The translations under genes and the position numbers were made by a program. From Deinococcus cellulosilyticus NBRC 106333 = KACC 11606 (GTDB taxonomy: Bacteria; Deinococcota; Deinococci; Deinococcales; Deinococcaceae), in assembly GCF_007990775.1 (NCBI RefSeq), contig NZ_BJXB01000003.1:186001-250000 (forward strand): a stretch of 64,000 nt of DNA. Direction: 5' to 3'. Positions 1 to 7,251 of this stretch are shown here, one piece after another; positions within the stretch are counted from its first letter, which is position 1; each line of letters starts with the position of its first letter. Below the pieces are notes generated by a model. That model did no database searches and was not told the DNA's origin. It worked only from the letters and a program-made list of their open reading frames with translations.

Positions 1-237
1 GTGCGCGACCTCATGCGCGATGGTTTCCCAACATTCCTGCAGGGAGTCCATCTGAGAGGGATCAAACTGCAGATCAGCCTCCAGGTATGCGTCCAGGTAG
101 TAGAGCTGGGCCAGCTTGTTCTCTTCTCTCCGGGTAGCGGTCAGGTGGATTTTGATTTCCTCTGGAATCCCAAAAAACCGTTTGGCTTCCACCCTTGCCA
201 GTTCTGCAATCTCCATGGCCTTCTCAGGATCAAGCAT
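1..237 (-). CDS. Partial HExxH putative metallopeptidase, cut by window edge
   Basis: The first 79 codons of a leftward gene are present and the rest lies beyond base 1. The readable part is a mixed alpha-helical region ending in HEVAH, which matches the HExxH zinc-binding motif of metallopeptidases. Its ATG at 237 overlaps the stop of the upstream gene by 8 bases (ATGCTTGA), so it is translationally coupled to the cluster. The assignment rests only on the five-residue motif and the cluster context; SprT-like or phage metallopeptidase-like proteins are possible. No further catalytic residue can be checked because the C-terminus is missing. Confidence 0.5.
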   Translation of the reverse strand, partial: MLDPEKAMEIAELARVEAKRFFGIPEEIKIHLTATRREENKLAQLYYLDAYLEADLQFDPSQMDSLQECWETIAHEVAH

Positions 238-739
238 GGTCTTCCTCCTGCAGGAGATGGGGCTGGGTGGCCACCGGCTGAACAGGCAGGCCCCACTTTT
301 TGATCTTGTACCACCCCTTGACTTCCAGGCTGGATTTCACCAGGCCCTGCTTCTCCAGCTTCCGGAGCCAGTATTCAACCCAAGTCAAAGCCTTGCTTTC
401 TTCGTGCAGGAAGTTGCTCTGTTCATCTGACCATCCTGTTTCAGGGAGGCCCCACCCGGTGATCAGAATGTGCCACTGTACAGAAACAGTTGTCACCTCA
501 TGCCGGTGTTTCTTTTTAAGAACCTCCAGGGCCTGCAGCACCAGCTGGGCCCGGTTGCTCTCCAGATCTGGAGCGGGGTGCACCTGCTTCCAGCACTCTG
601 CACACCAGACCTGGGATTCGTCTTGCTGAAGTCTTTTGTCTTTGGGGTGCACCAGGCGCTTCACCACATGGCCGCATGAAACGTGAAAATGGTAGGCAAT
701 CCCCTGCCCTCTCTCGACTCTGGTCACTGCTCTGAACAT
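230..739 (-). CDS. Hypothetical protein with Cys/His pairs, mobile-element cluster
   Basis: A 169-residue protein of unknown function. The N-terminal third carries HVSCGH and CAEC, so a small zinc-binding fold around residues 20 to 55 is likely. The C-terminal half (residues about 110 to 160) is predicted helical with a short beta wing, resembling a winged-helix DNA-binding shape, but no family is recognised. The start is supported by AAGGAG seven bases before the ATG. It lies 10 bases downstream of the 433-residue gene and overlaps the HExxH gene, so all are probably one transcript. A role in element DNA metabolism is inference from context only. Confidence 0.6.
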   Translation of the reverse strand: MFRAVTRVERGQGIAYHFHVSCGHVVKRLVHPKDKRLQQDESQVWCAECWKQVHPAPDLESNRAQLVLQALEVLKKKHRHEVTTVSVQWHILITGWGLPETGWSDEQSNFLHEESKALTWVEYWLRKLEKQGLVKSSLEVKGWYKIKKWGLPVQPVATQPHLLQEEDHA

Positions 740-749
740 TAGGTCTCCT

Positions 750-2051
750 TCATGCTTTCACCCGTGTCACACAGTCGCGGGGCTGCAACACCAGTTCATC
801 CCACAGGTCGAGCTGTTTCAGCCTCCACACCAGGGCCGCACCGGGTTTTTTGCGGATCTCGCCTTCACGCATGGACTCGTCCAGCCATGCCAGTTGATTC
901 AGCAGGTATTCAAAACGGTCTCTGCCCTGGTCCTTCATCCGCAGCAGTTGCCAGAGGATGAAACGGTAACAGTTCACGTTGGAAACGTCGTTGTACCGCT
1001 GAGAAATTCCGTTCGAGAGAATTTCAACCCGTGCGCCACGTTCGTTTCTGGGGCAGTCCCGGAGGGTCAACAGGTCAAAAATGGTGTCCAGGTGCACCGG
1101 AGATACATTACTAACGGTTTCCTTTTGTTTAAAACCAACAAAAGACGGTGATAACGACCAATTACTTATAAGTATTTGTGCGTCTAACATCTCTTCGGCT
1201 TCTGATGTATCTCCGGTCCTGCTTTGCAGAAAATTCCAGACCGTTTTTTTGTCGGCCATGTCAGCTTCCAGGTCACGCCACTCCTGCCTGAGTTCATCTG
1301 GGGTGAATCGGGGGGTGAAGTCACTGGAGGGGTCCAGTTTCACGCAAAAGAGGGTGCCGGTACGCCGCACCACCAGAGAAGGGTCATGCCGTTTGCCCCT
1401 GCGCTTCACTGTGGTCGTTTTGGGGGCATCCTCTGAGGTCACAGGGGGATTTGTGCCCTCCTCTCCTTCTGAGGCCTCTGAGGGCTTCTCAGGAGCAGGA
1501 ATCCAGGTGGTTTTGCCCTTCCATGCCACCAGGCCATGACGGATCAGGTGATGGCGGATTTCGTACAGGTAACTGCTGCTGTAACCGGTGTATTCCATCA
1601 GCAGTTCTGCAGGCAGGTGGAAGGTCACAGACTTCATGAGATCCAGGCGCATGCCAATGGTTCGCCCGTAGGTGCGAGCCAGGCGCTGCAGGGCCCTGTA
1701 CACCACATCAGCTGCAGGAGGCAGGGACTTCATCATGGACTGGTAAATCGGGCACTGGTCCAGAAGTTGGTCCACCTCATCTTTCAGCACCTCTTCCAGG
1801 GGCTTTGGTTCCGTCATGATGGGAAGCACATCATCTGTGCGCCGTCTGGCCACCCGTGGATCTGGAGCCATCCCTTTGGGCATGGCTTGTGTGAAATCTC
1901 GCAATTTTTCGGGTGTGGGCTTTGCTACAGTCGGAACAGGCCCGGCTTCGGGTAGCAGGTATTGCTGGGCCTGTCTTGCAATCTCAGCAGCTGTCTCCTG
2001 GTCATAAATGTTGGTCAGGTAGACCGAAGGGTCAAACTTTCCGCGTGACAT
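750..2051 (-). CDS. Putative replication-initiator-like winged-helix protein
   Basis: A 433-residue hypothetical protein and the largest gene of the leftward cluster. Residues about 115 to 185 look like a winged-helix domain preceded by YRALQRLARTYGR, of the type used by plasmid and phage replication initiators or primosome components. Residues 185 to 220 form an acidic and Thr-rich linker, followed by a basic segment (KRRGKRH). The start codon overlaps the upstream stop as TGATG. The replication role is an inference from the domain impression and its place in an early-type cluster. It could also be a transcriptional regulator. Confidence 0.55.
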   Translation of the reverse strand: MSRGKFDPSVYLTNIYDQETAAEIARQAQQYLLPEAGPVPTVAKPTPEKLRDFTQAMPKGMAPDPRVARRRTDDVLPIMTEPKPLEEVLKDEVDQLLDQCPIYQSMMKSLPPAADVVYRALQRLARTYGRTIGMRLDLMKSVTFHLPAELLMEYTGYSSSYLYEIRHHLIRHGLVAWKGKTTWIPAPEKPSEASEGEEGTNPPVTSEDAPKTTTVKRRGKRHDPSLVVRRTGTLFCVKLDPSSDFTPRFTPDELRQEWRDLEADMADKKTVWNFLQSRTGDTSEAEEMLDAQILISNWSLSPSFVGFKQKETVSNVSPVHLDTIFDLLTLRDCPRNERGARVEILSNGISQRYNDVSNVNCYRFILWQLLRMKDQGRDRFEYLLNQLAWLDESMREGEIRKKPGAALVWRLKQLDLWDELVLQPRDCVTRVKA

Positions 2052-2281
2052 CAGATCCCCTGCCTGTCACGCACACGTGCAGTTTTTGCCATCAGGTTGA
2101 TCAGCAGTGTGATGCTGACAGGCCTGATTTCGGCATCGTCCAGATATGGCTTTCTGAGTTGCAGCACCGTCTGCTGCAACTCTTCCAGGCCTTTCAGGTC
2201 GTTTGCTGCTTCGTAAATTGTCCCTTGCTGTTCCGCTTGTTTCAGTTGAAGTAGGGTTTGATCGCGGTCCAGATGGTCCAT
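2051..2281 (-). CDS. Small hypothetical protein of element cluster
   Basis: A 76-residue protein rich in Gln, Leu and Glu that probably forms two amphipathic helices (residues 8 to 45). No family is recognised. It starts immediately after the stop of the upstream gene and its TGA overlaps the downstream ATG, so translation is coupled on both sides. The conserved packing of overlapping starts and stops is the main reason to accept it as a gene. The function is unknown; a partner of the adjacent initiator-like protein is possible but not shown. Confidence 0.6.
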   Translation of the reverse strand: MDHLDRDQTLLQLKQAEQQGTIYEAANDLKGLEELQQTVLQLRKPYLDDAEIRPVSITLLINLMAKTARVRDRQGI

Positions 2282-2282
2282 C

Positions 2283-3107
2283 TCAGCTCATCTGCCCTTC
2301 TGGATCTGGTCGATCCACCAGGCGGGGGATCTCCACACTGTCCTCGTCAAAGTGGATCATGAACCGCTTCTGACAGCTCACATTCTGGCAATCCACCAGA
2401 CGCTCATAAGGTGTGGTTTCATTGGGCTGCAGATCAAACCCGAAGTTGTTTTCACAGCCACAGGTGGGGCAAAGCACAACCACATCAATCTCTTCTCCTG
2501 AAGGGTCCACATGCACCGCGTTCCCGGTGGCCACCTCTTCTGTGACCGTTGCGGTCGGCACAACCTCCACACCTTCCACGAAATGCACAGCTCCAGCGTC
2601 TTCACCAGAGAGGAATGGGGGCATCCATTTTTCCTGGATGGGGAAACGGTCAAATTCCTGCTGAACGTACATGGCCAGAGTGGTGCCATAAAACGCCTTC
2701 CAGCGCATTTCACGGTCCATCTGGCGCATGGCCACATCACTGGTGTCCCCCTTGTACACCTTCAGAGCCATGCTGTACCCCAACAGGTTCAGCAGGTCCT
2801 CTTCCGTGGGTTGCTCGATCTCCTGGTTGTCCAGGGCCATCAGCACCGCATCCTCTGAGGTCCAGCCTTTTTCGACCAGGCGCACCGCAGGTGTCATGTG
2901 GTGCCCTGCAGGGAAGGGGGAGGTGGGTCCTGCAGCATGGGTTGCTGGATCTGACAGATCCAGCAACCGGTCAAACCACGCGGGGATTTGTGCAGGTGCA
3001 AACGCAGCCATGATGCCCATCTCTGCACGCAGGTTGTCACGGGCATGCTCTTCAGCAGGCACATGAAAGACGGCCAGGGCCTGGAGGATGTCGAAAGCTG
3101 ATTTCAT
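2283..3107 (-). CDS. Hypothetical protein with C-terminal zinc ribbon
   Basis: A 274-residue protein. Residues 1 to 160 are mostly helical with no recognised motif. Residues about 210 to 250 contain CPTCGC followed by VDCQNVSCQKRF, giving a CxxC...CxxxxC zinc-ribbon pattern. The last 20 residues are acidic. The ATG overlaps the upstream stop as ATGA. Zinc ribbons of this kind occur in phage replication and transcription factors, but no named family fits. The position in the coupled cluster suggests it works with the initiator-like protein downstream. Confidence 0.6.
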   Translation of the reverse strand: MKSAFDILQALAVFHVPAEEHARDNLRAEMGIMAAFAPAQIPAWFDRLLDLSDPATHAAGPTSPFPAGHHMTPAVRLVEKGWTSEDAVLMALDNQEIEQPTEEDLLNLLGYSMALKVYKGDTSDVAMRQMDREMRWKAFYGTTLAMYVQQEFDRFPIQEKWMPPFLSGEDAGAVHFVEGVEVVPTATVTEEVATGNAVHVDPSGEEIDVVVLCPTCGCENNFGFDLQPNETTPYERLVDCQNVSCQKRFMIHFDEDSVEIPRLVDRPDPEGQMS

Positions 3108-3412
3108 GATTGACCTCCGAACAGTCCAGAGAGTTTGGTCTTGGACTGCTTTTTCTTTTCTTTGTGGGTGACGGTGAGGGCCTTCTGGAGGTTCATCTCC
3201 AGACGCCGCTTGATGTTCTGCAGGAGGTAGGTGGTGGGGTGGGTGGGGTCATTCAGCCACTTCAGCCACTTCGCAACCTGCAGCACCTGCTCCTGCAGCT
3301 TCTGGCTGTCCCCATCTCTGGCCAGTTGCTCCGCGTGGTTCCCGTAATTGATGGCCTGGTTCTTGATGTCCACCAGCTGCAGGGAAGTGGGAGGGGTCAG
3401 GTCCTCAGACAT
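3104..3412 (-). CDS. Hypothetical 102-residue protein of element cluster
   Basis: An unknown protein, mainly helical, with a basic C-terminus containing KEKKKQSKTK that may bind nucleic acid. The ATG at 3412 overlaps the upstream TGA as TGATG; a GTG three bases earlier is the alternative start. Its stop overlaps the next gene by 4 bases (ATGA). No domain is recognised. Confidence 0.55.
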   Translation of the reverse strand: MSEDLTPPTSLQLVDIKNQAINYGNHAEQLARDGDSQKLQEQVLQVAKWLKWLNDPTHPTTYLLQNIKRRLEMNLQKALTVTHKEKKKQSKTKLSGLFGGQS

Positions 3413-3954
3413 CACAGATCACCCACCCGATCCAGGGCATCCATGAGGGCCCGGGCATGGCAGGCAGACCAGTTGGCCTGTCTTCTGGCCTCCAGGGTCA
3501 ACTCACCGGCATACGCTTTCACTTCCTGGTCGTGCACAGACAGGACATGCAAGTACTCACCGGTCACCCGCTCATACAGGGGCAGGTGCTGCACCAGTGC
3601 ATGGAGGTCATTTCGCTCCAGGGCCTTTTCCTTTGCAGTTGTCGTCAGGTCATGGGGCAACTCACCGAGCACCGCATACATGCAGTTCAGGTCCTGCTCC
3701 TCCATGGGGTAAGCGAAATACACCCACGCCTGGAACAATAGAGGGTCTTTGGGTTTGAAGGGGTCTCTCCAATCGCGGGGGCATGCAGGCGCATGAATGG
3801 CCAGTTGCTGCAGGAGCTTTGCCTTGCGTTCCTTGGCAATCTCGTCTGCCTGCTCCTGCAGGGTGTCTTCCATGGCCGCCAGGCACTTCTGGATGTAGGT
3901 GCTGCTGAAAGACTCTGCAACCCCATGCCACTCTTTGGTGTCTGGGTGAGACAT
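3412..3954 (-). CDS. Hypothetical protein of element cluster
   Basis: A 180-residue predicted all-helical protein with a Gln/Glu/Lys-rich segment at residues 25 to 55 that could form a coiled coil. No family is recognised. The ATG at 3954 overlaps the stop of the upstream 59-residue gene as TGATG, and its own stop overlaps the next ATG in the same way. This chain of TGATG overlaps is characteristic of the whole cluster and supports the start choice. Confidence 0.55.
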   Translation of the reverse strand: MSHPDTKEWHGVAESFSSTYIQKCLAAMEDTLQEQADEIAKERKAKLLQQLAIHAPACPRDWRDPFKPKDPLLFQAWVYFAYPMEEQDLNCMYAVLGELPHDLTTTAKEKALERNDLHALVQHLPLYERVTGEYLHVLSVHDQEVKAYAGELTLEARRQANWSACHARALMDALDRVGDL

Positions 3955-4133
3955 CAGCTTGCCCTCCTCGCTGCGGCCTGCTGCTCCTCGATGTGGGAAC
4001 GAACCAGGTAATCGGCCAGCCGGGGCAAAACCACAGCAGCAAACTCCTCAGGGGTACATTCCACCCCGTCAATCCGGTAACCACCAGCAAAACACCGCTT
4101 CTTCTGTTTTGGGCCTCTCTTCTCTCCGGACAT
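3954..4133 (-). CDS. Small basic hypothetical protein (59 residues)
   Basis: A short gene that is easy to miss. It has AAGGAG eight bases before its ATG and ends in TGATG coupled to the next gene. The N-terminus is very basic (residues 4 to 13, rich in Lys and Arg); the rest is a helix rich in Ala, Arg and Glu. It begins 17 bases downstream of a 20-bp palindrome (4150-4169), so repressor bound there could control this gene and everything after it independently of the small regulator. The function is unknown. Confidence 0.55.
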   Translation of the reverse strand: MSGEKRGPKQKKRCFAGGYRIDGVECTPEEFAAVVLPRLADYLVRSHIEEQQAAARRAS

Positions 4134-4134
4134 A

Positions 4135-4371
4135 TCACTCCTTGCTGTTACTTGTTACAAATAACAAGTCCGAAAGCTGACAATTGAACGCTCTGCAGAG
4201 ATGGACCAGGTTTTTCAGCGAGGGGATCAGCGTACCGTTCTCCCACCTGGTGACATCTGCTGCTCTTTCTCTACGCTGAAACGCCTTTTCAGCAAGATCA
4301 TAAGTACTCCAACCGCGCTCGGCACGCTTGGCTTTGATCTTGCTTCCAATCTGCAGAATCTCTGGAAGCAT
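4135..4371 (-). CDS. Xre-family (Cro-like) small HTH regulator
   Basis: A 78-residue single-domain helix-turn-helix protein. Residues 8 to 60 follow the Xre/HTH_3 pattern: IGSKIKAKRAERGWSTYDLAEKA, then VTRWENGTLIPSL. It is the first gene of the leftward cluster and faces the CI-like repressor across 83 bases, the classic Cro/CI geometry. Its ATG lies 6 bases after a TAACAT -10 box with TTGACA 17 bases further upstream, so the mRNA is probably leaderless. The 3' end of the gene contains one of the three palindromes. A role as the lytic or excision-side regulator of the switch is inferred from geometry. Confidence 0.75.
   Translation of the reverse strand: MLPEILQIGSKIKAKRAERGWSTYDLAEKAFQRRERAADVTRWENGTLIPSLKNLVHLCRAFNCQLSDLLFVTSNSKE
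4150..4169. promoter_or_regulatory. Candidate operator, 20-bp palindrome (third copy)
   Basis: The sequence is ACTTGTTA-CAAA-TAACAAGT, perfect 8-bp arms around 4 bases, and it contains the core TGTTA-N4-TAACA shared with the two sites in the 4371/4455 intergenic region. It lies inside the last codons of the Cro-like gene and just upstream of the 59-residue gene. It may act on an internal promoter or as a roadblock. Confidence 0.65.
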
Positions 4372-4377
4372 GGTTAG

Positions 4378-4406
4378 ATGTTATAAGTAACAGCATAACC
4401 TGTCAA
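4378..4406 (-). promoter_or_regulatory. Leftward promoter of the element cluster
   Basis: Read on the minus strand, TTGACA (4406-4401), a 17-base spacer and TAACAT (4383-4378) form a near-consensus sigma-70 type promoter. The start codon of the Cro-like gene begins 6 bases after the -10 box, which predicts a leaderless transcript. The palindrome at 4379-4392 covers the -10 box. Confidence 0.7.
4379..4392. promoter_or_regulatory. Candidate operator TGTTA-N4-TAACA (left promoter)
   Basis: TGTTATAAGTAACA has perfect 5-bp arms and a 4-base centre. It overlaps the -10 box of the leftward promoter, so binding by the CI-like or Cro-like protein would block cluster expression. Confidence 0.7.
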
Positions 4407-4438
4407 GAATGACAGCTGTGACTTGTCACGTTCAACAT

Positions 4439-4452
4439 TGTTACTATTAACA
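4439..4452. promoter_or_regulatory. Candidate operator TGTTA-N4-TAACA over the repressor -10 box
   Basis: TGTTACTATTAACA repeats the same arms as the other two sites. It contains TACTAT (4442-4447), a TANNNT -10 box 7 bases before the ATG at 4455, so the repressor gene is probably autoregulated and leaderless. The -35 region (TGACTT at 4419-4424) is weak. Confidence 0.65.
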
Positions 4453-4454
4453 GT

Positions 4455-5000
4455 ATGATTACACTCGATGGCCTTACCGCAGACAGAATATTGCCCACTG
4501 AGAGAGGGTTAGAGTTCATGCCCAAGCAATTTATTGACGCAAAGGTTGCAGGAGAATTTATAAGGCAAAAACGTGAAGCCCTAGGTCTCACTCAGCGGCA
4601 GCTGGTAGAGCAGACTTCACTTCCTGACCCAGAATATTTATCGAATTTTGAGCGTGGAATTCGCCATGTAGGACGCAGCTACAAGCACTTTACTAGCATC
4701 GCAGAAGCACTGCGCCTTTCTCCAGAAGAGATGATCTATTTAAATCCCAACCTGGAGCGTGTTCTCAAGACCAATGAGCATGCTGGCAACCTAGTAATTG
4801 TTAATGTAAATAAAGAAACAAAAGGACAAATTGTCCTTTTGCCATCTCAGAATGCTGAACTGGTTATAGATAGAAGTAGCAGAACAGGCGTACTCCTGTT
4901 TAAAATTGGAGATGAGTTCTGGATCATTGATTCAGATAGTCCGCTGTGCCCAGATAAAGAAAAAACCTTCGGAGAAATCAAATCAATTAATTTCTCTTGA
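4455..5000 (+). CDS. CI-like Xre-family repressor
   Basis: A 181-residue protein. Residues 27 to 85 are an Xre helix-turn-helix (AGEFIRQKREALGLTQRQLVEQTS, then LSNFERGIRHVG). Residues 100 to 181 form a beta-rich C-terminal domain of unknown type; no Ser-Lys LexA-like autoprotease pair stands out, so RecA-induced cleavage is not supported. The start at 4455 is favoured by the -10 box 7 bases upstream (leaderless); an internal ATG at 4518 with AGAGGG before it is the alternative and removes only residues outside the HTH. It is divergent from the Cro-like gene and probably keeps the element cluster silent. Confidence 0.75.
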   Translation: MITLDGLTADRILPTERGLEFMPKQFIDAKVAGEFIRQKREALGLTQRQLVEQTSLPDPEYLSNFERGIRHVGRSYKHFTSIAEALRLSPEEMIYLNPNLERVLKTNEHAGNLVIVNVNKETKGQIVLLPSQNAELVIDRSSRTGVLLFKIGDEFWIIDSDSPLCPDKEKTFGEIKSINFS

Positions 5001-5192
5001 TTCTAAGCATTCCATAGAAACAGGTCTATTATTTAAAATCCAGCGATTGGCATCATCAAGGTTTTCAGGAAGTACATACACACGCCAAACTCCATTCTTC
5101 ACTTCGATAAACAGATCTATTTGTACTGCTAATGCCTTGATCTGTTCTATGGAGAGGCTGTCTAATTCTTCGAGATCATCGTGAAAATGCAT
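4983..5192 (-). CDS. Small acidic hypothetical protein, second gene of a coupled pair
   Basis: A 69-residue protein, acidic at the N-terminus, with a likely helix (residues 6 to 30) followed by beta strands. No family is recognised. Its start overlaps the end of the 62-residue gene by 17 bases in another frame, and its last 18 bases overlap the 3' end of the CI-like repressor convergently. The A+T-rich base composition matches the neighbouring element genes. A toxin-antitoxin or immunity pair would fit the size and overlap, but nothing in the sequence proves it. Confidence 0.5.
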   Translation of the reverse strand: MHFHDDLEELDSLSIEQIKALAVQIDLFIEVKNGVWRVYVLPENLDDANRWILNNRPVSMECLESREIN

Positions 5193-5364
5193 CTAAAATT
5201 CGCCTCGCCTCTATAATTTTTTCGGTTTCGATCCATGCACGCAACCCAAGAGGAAACTGCAGGAATGCAATATCAGCTTTCTCAAGGGCGTTTGCTTCAG
5301 TTTCGAGTAATGGCCGACCCAGTTCTGTGAAATTGCGCAACATGTTGATTCGGATTGTGCCCAT
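5176..5364 (-). CDS. Small hypothetical protein, first gene of a coupled pair
   Basis: A 62-residue protein with a GAGGA ribosome-binding site five bases before the ATG. It is mostly helical with charged residues throughout (TETEANALEKADIAFL) and lacks a signal peptide. It overlaps the 69-residue gene, so both are probably translated from one mRNA. No family is recognised. Its divergence from the repressor and its place between repressor and receptor-like gene suggest an accessory element function. Confidence 0.5.
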   Translation of the reverse strand: MGTIRINMLRNFTELGRPLLETEANALEKADIAFLQFPLGLRAWIETEKIIEARRILDAFSR

Positions 5365-5537
5365 TTTTCCTCACTGCAATGAGCCTAAATCTGGGGGGGA
5401 TGTTATAGGGTTGTCACACAGGGTAGGGAGAAACCCCTAACGTTCCTAGTTTTTTTGTCGCATCTTCAAGAGTTGAGCGATTTCAGAGAATTTTCCAATT
5501 TTCCTGAAAAAAGTTGGAACGCAACCTCTTTGGAATG

Positions 5538-5562
5538 AAAAAACCGGGCGTTTATACCCGGT
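5538..5562 (-). terminator. Terminator of the receptor-like/peptide gene pair
   Basis: On the minus strand ACCGGG, an 8-base loop and CCCGGT are followed directly by a run of T, 13 bases after the stop codon of the 43-residue peptide gene. This is a good intrinsic terminator for the 7189-to-5575 transcription unit. Confidence 0.75.
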
Positions 5563-5574
5563 CAGAAGGATCAG

Positions 5575-5706
5575 TCAGCAGGTGCCGCAGTGTCCAGGAG
5601 GTGGGGGAGGACCATCCTGTTTGGAAATGTTTTGGGTGGGCACAGCGGCCCCACAGCTGCTCAACACCAATGCCAAAACTGCGATCCAAAGGGGAAATCT
5701 TTTCAT
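5575..5706 (-). CDS. 43-residue secreted lipoprotein/peptide precursor
   Basis: A tiny gene with GGAG just before its ATG. It encodes a positively charged start (MKRF), a hydrophobic core and a lipobox (VLSSC), then a short tail with five consecutive prolines and the ending GHCGTC. This predicts export and lipidation at Cys19 with a mature part of only about 25 residues. It begins 40 bases after the stop of the 480-residue helical protein on the same strand, and a terminator follows, so the two form a two-gene unit. The layout resembles Rap-Phr or AimR-AimP receptor/peptide cassettes, but it may simply be a small lipoprotein. Confidence 0.6.
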   Translation of the reverse strand: MKRFPLWIAVLALVLSSCGAAVPTQNISKQDGPPPPPGHCGTC

Positions 5707-5746
5707 GACTCCAGCATAGGAACACTTGAAGAGAAAACCCCTGGTT

Positions 5747-7189
5747 TTACGTTCCAAGTTTTTCAATGATGGGTTGGTATATGACGGGTGGCATGCCCAA
5801 GGATTCCAGGGCATGGCGGTGCCGGTGGGCCTGATGTCTCTGCTCTACTGGTATCTGGCCACCTGCCAGAAGCGTCAGCACATGACGGGTCATGAAGTCC
5901 TTGGGATAGGTTTTAACTTTGGTGCCTGCGCGCCTTGCTCCAGTGGCGGACACGACCACGAAATCTGCAGCAACCTCCTGCAGCTGGGCCGATTCTCTGG
6001 CCAGTAGGTACAGCGGCACTGGTGTAAAGTCCCGCATCCACTGGATCAGCCATTCCCTCTGGCCAGTTGGCAGGGCACGAAATTGCTGGGCCATGGTGGC
6101 CAGCGCTTTTTGCACCTCATCCCCTTTCGGAAGATGGGGCAGGTTGGCATGGATCTGCACCAGGTTGGCAAAGAAAGTCATGGCCATGAGACCAATTCCA
6201 GTCTGAGGATACCTGAATGCCTTTTTGAGCACGTCCAGGGCGCTCTGGTCATGGTTCATACTGAGGGCCAGGGCCAGGGCCGACTGGCCCAGAAATCCCA
6301 GAATTTCACCGTAATCAGTTCCCACACACTTCTTGATGCGATCCAACTGCAAAAGGCGGCGTTCCCGATTCTCAGCCACATGAAACAGGGGAAGCTTCAG
6401 ATGAAACTCTCTGGTGAAAGCACGCAACTCTGAAAGAATCGGAATCATGTAAGGAGATGCGGCCATGGAAGGGGCCTCAATAGCATCCTTTGAGGCTTGT
6501 CCCTCTCTCAGGGCCTTCAATGTGGCTCGTGACCACTGAGGTAACCATTCAGGGGTTTTCCCTGACAACCAAGAACCAACGGTCGCATACTCTACTGCAT
6601 TGTTGTGAAGCCCAGTATTTTCTGCAGTTGACCGCACGACTTCGCCAAAGGTATCTACACCTTTCCCTATGTCTCCGGTATACAGGCTTCTCCAGGCTGA
6701 CTCATAATGCACGATATCCCTGAACCGCTTACATTCAAGGATGTCTGCAATTTGCCCTGCCTTGATAAAAAAACCAACACCTTCTTGCCTCTTCAAGGTA
6801 CTGGCTGCAATAGCCAGCGCAAGGTAAGCCCTGAATTTGGCTTCCAGGTTCACCAGACTGCTTTTCAGTGGCCAATCTGGCCTGAATGACTGAAGCACCC
6901 GTTGCATGACATCATCCCCTCCGGAGTCCACCAAGAAACCAAAGTAAAACGATTTGCATAGCACACAACTGGAGTGTTTGTACACCAGGGCCATGGCCTC
7001 ATTCATCTGACCACGCAAGCGCAGAATGGCAGCAATTCTTGCGTCTCGCACACTGCAATCTGGCAAACCCTGCAAGGCCACCAAAAGCTCTGACAGCCTC
7101 TTCTCCTGCTGGACCTGCAGAAAGAACTGATCCCACTCAACAGGGCAGAAGATCAGTTCCTGTAAGTCTGCAGCAAAAGAAACGTCCAT
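5747..7189 (-). CDS. Helical-repeat (TPR-like?) protein of unknown function
   Basis: A 480-residue cytoplasmic protein with no signal peptide, predicted almost entirely helical. Repeated pairs of amphipathic helices with Ala and Leu at regular spacing between residues 30 and 380 are compatible with tetratricopeptide-like repeats, though no single TPR consensus is clean. No N-terminal HTH is visible. The start at 7189 lies 7 bases after TATCCT, suggesting a leaderless mRNA. It is followed by a 43-residue secreted peptide gene in the same direction. A peptide receptor of the Rap or AimR kind is an inference from architecture and context only. Confidence 0.6.
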   Translation of the reverse strand: MDVSFAADLQELIFCPVEWDQFFLQVQQEKRLSELLVALQGLPDCSVRDARIAAILRLRGQMNEAMALVYKHSSCVLCKSFYFGFLVDSGGDDVMQRVLQSFRPDWPLKSSLVNLEAKFRAYLALAIAASTLKRQEGVGFFIKAGQIADILECKRFRDIVHYESAWRSLYTGDIGKGVDTFGEVVRSTAENTGLHNNAVEYATVGSWLSGKTPEWLPQWSRATLKALREGQASKDAIEAPSMAASPYMIPILSELRAFTREFHLKLPLFHVAENRERRLLQLDRIKKCVGTDYGEILGFLGQSALALALSMNHDQSALDVLKKAFRYPQTGIGLMAMTFFANLVQIHANLPHLPKGDEVQKALATMAQQFRALPTGQREWLIQWMRDFTPVPLYLLARESAQLQEVAADFVVVSATGARRAGTKVKTYPKDFMTRHVLTLLAGGQIPVEQRHQAHRHRHALESLGMPPVIYQPIIEKLGT

Positions 7190-7251
7190 ATGTATCAGGA
7201 TATATAAACTCGCCTTCTGGTGCTAGCATGAACACCAGTACCGGAGGGAGC

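Noticed and set aside
4455..5000. LexA-like self-cleaving repressor
   Set aside because: No Ser/Lys catalytic pair or Ala-Gly cleavage site is visible in the C-terminal domain.
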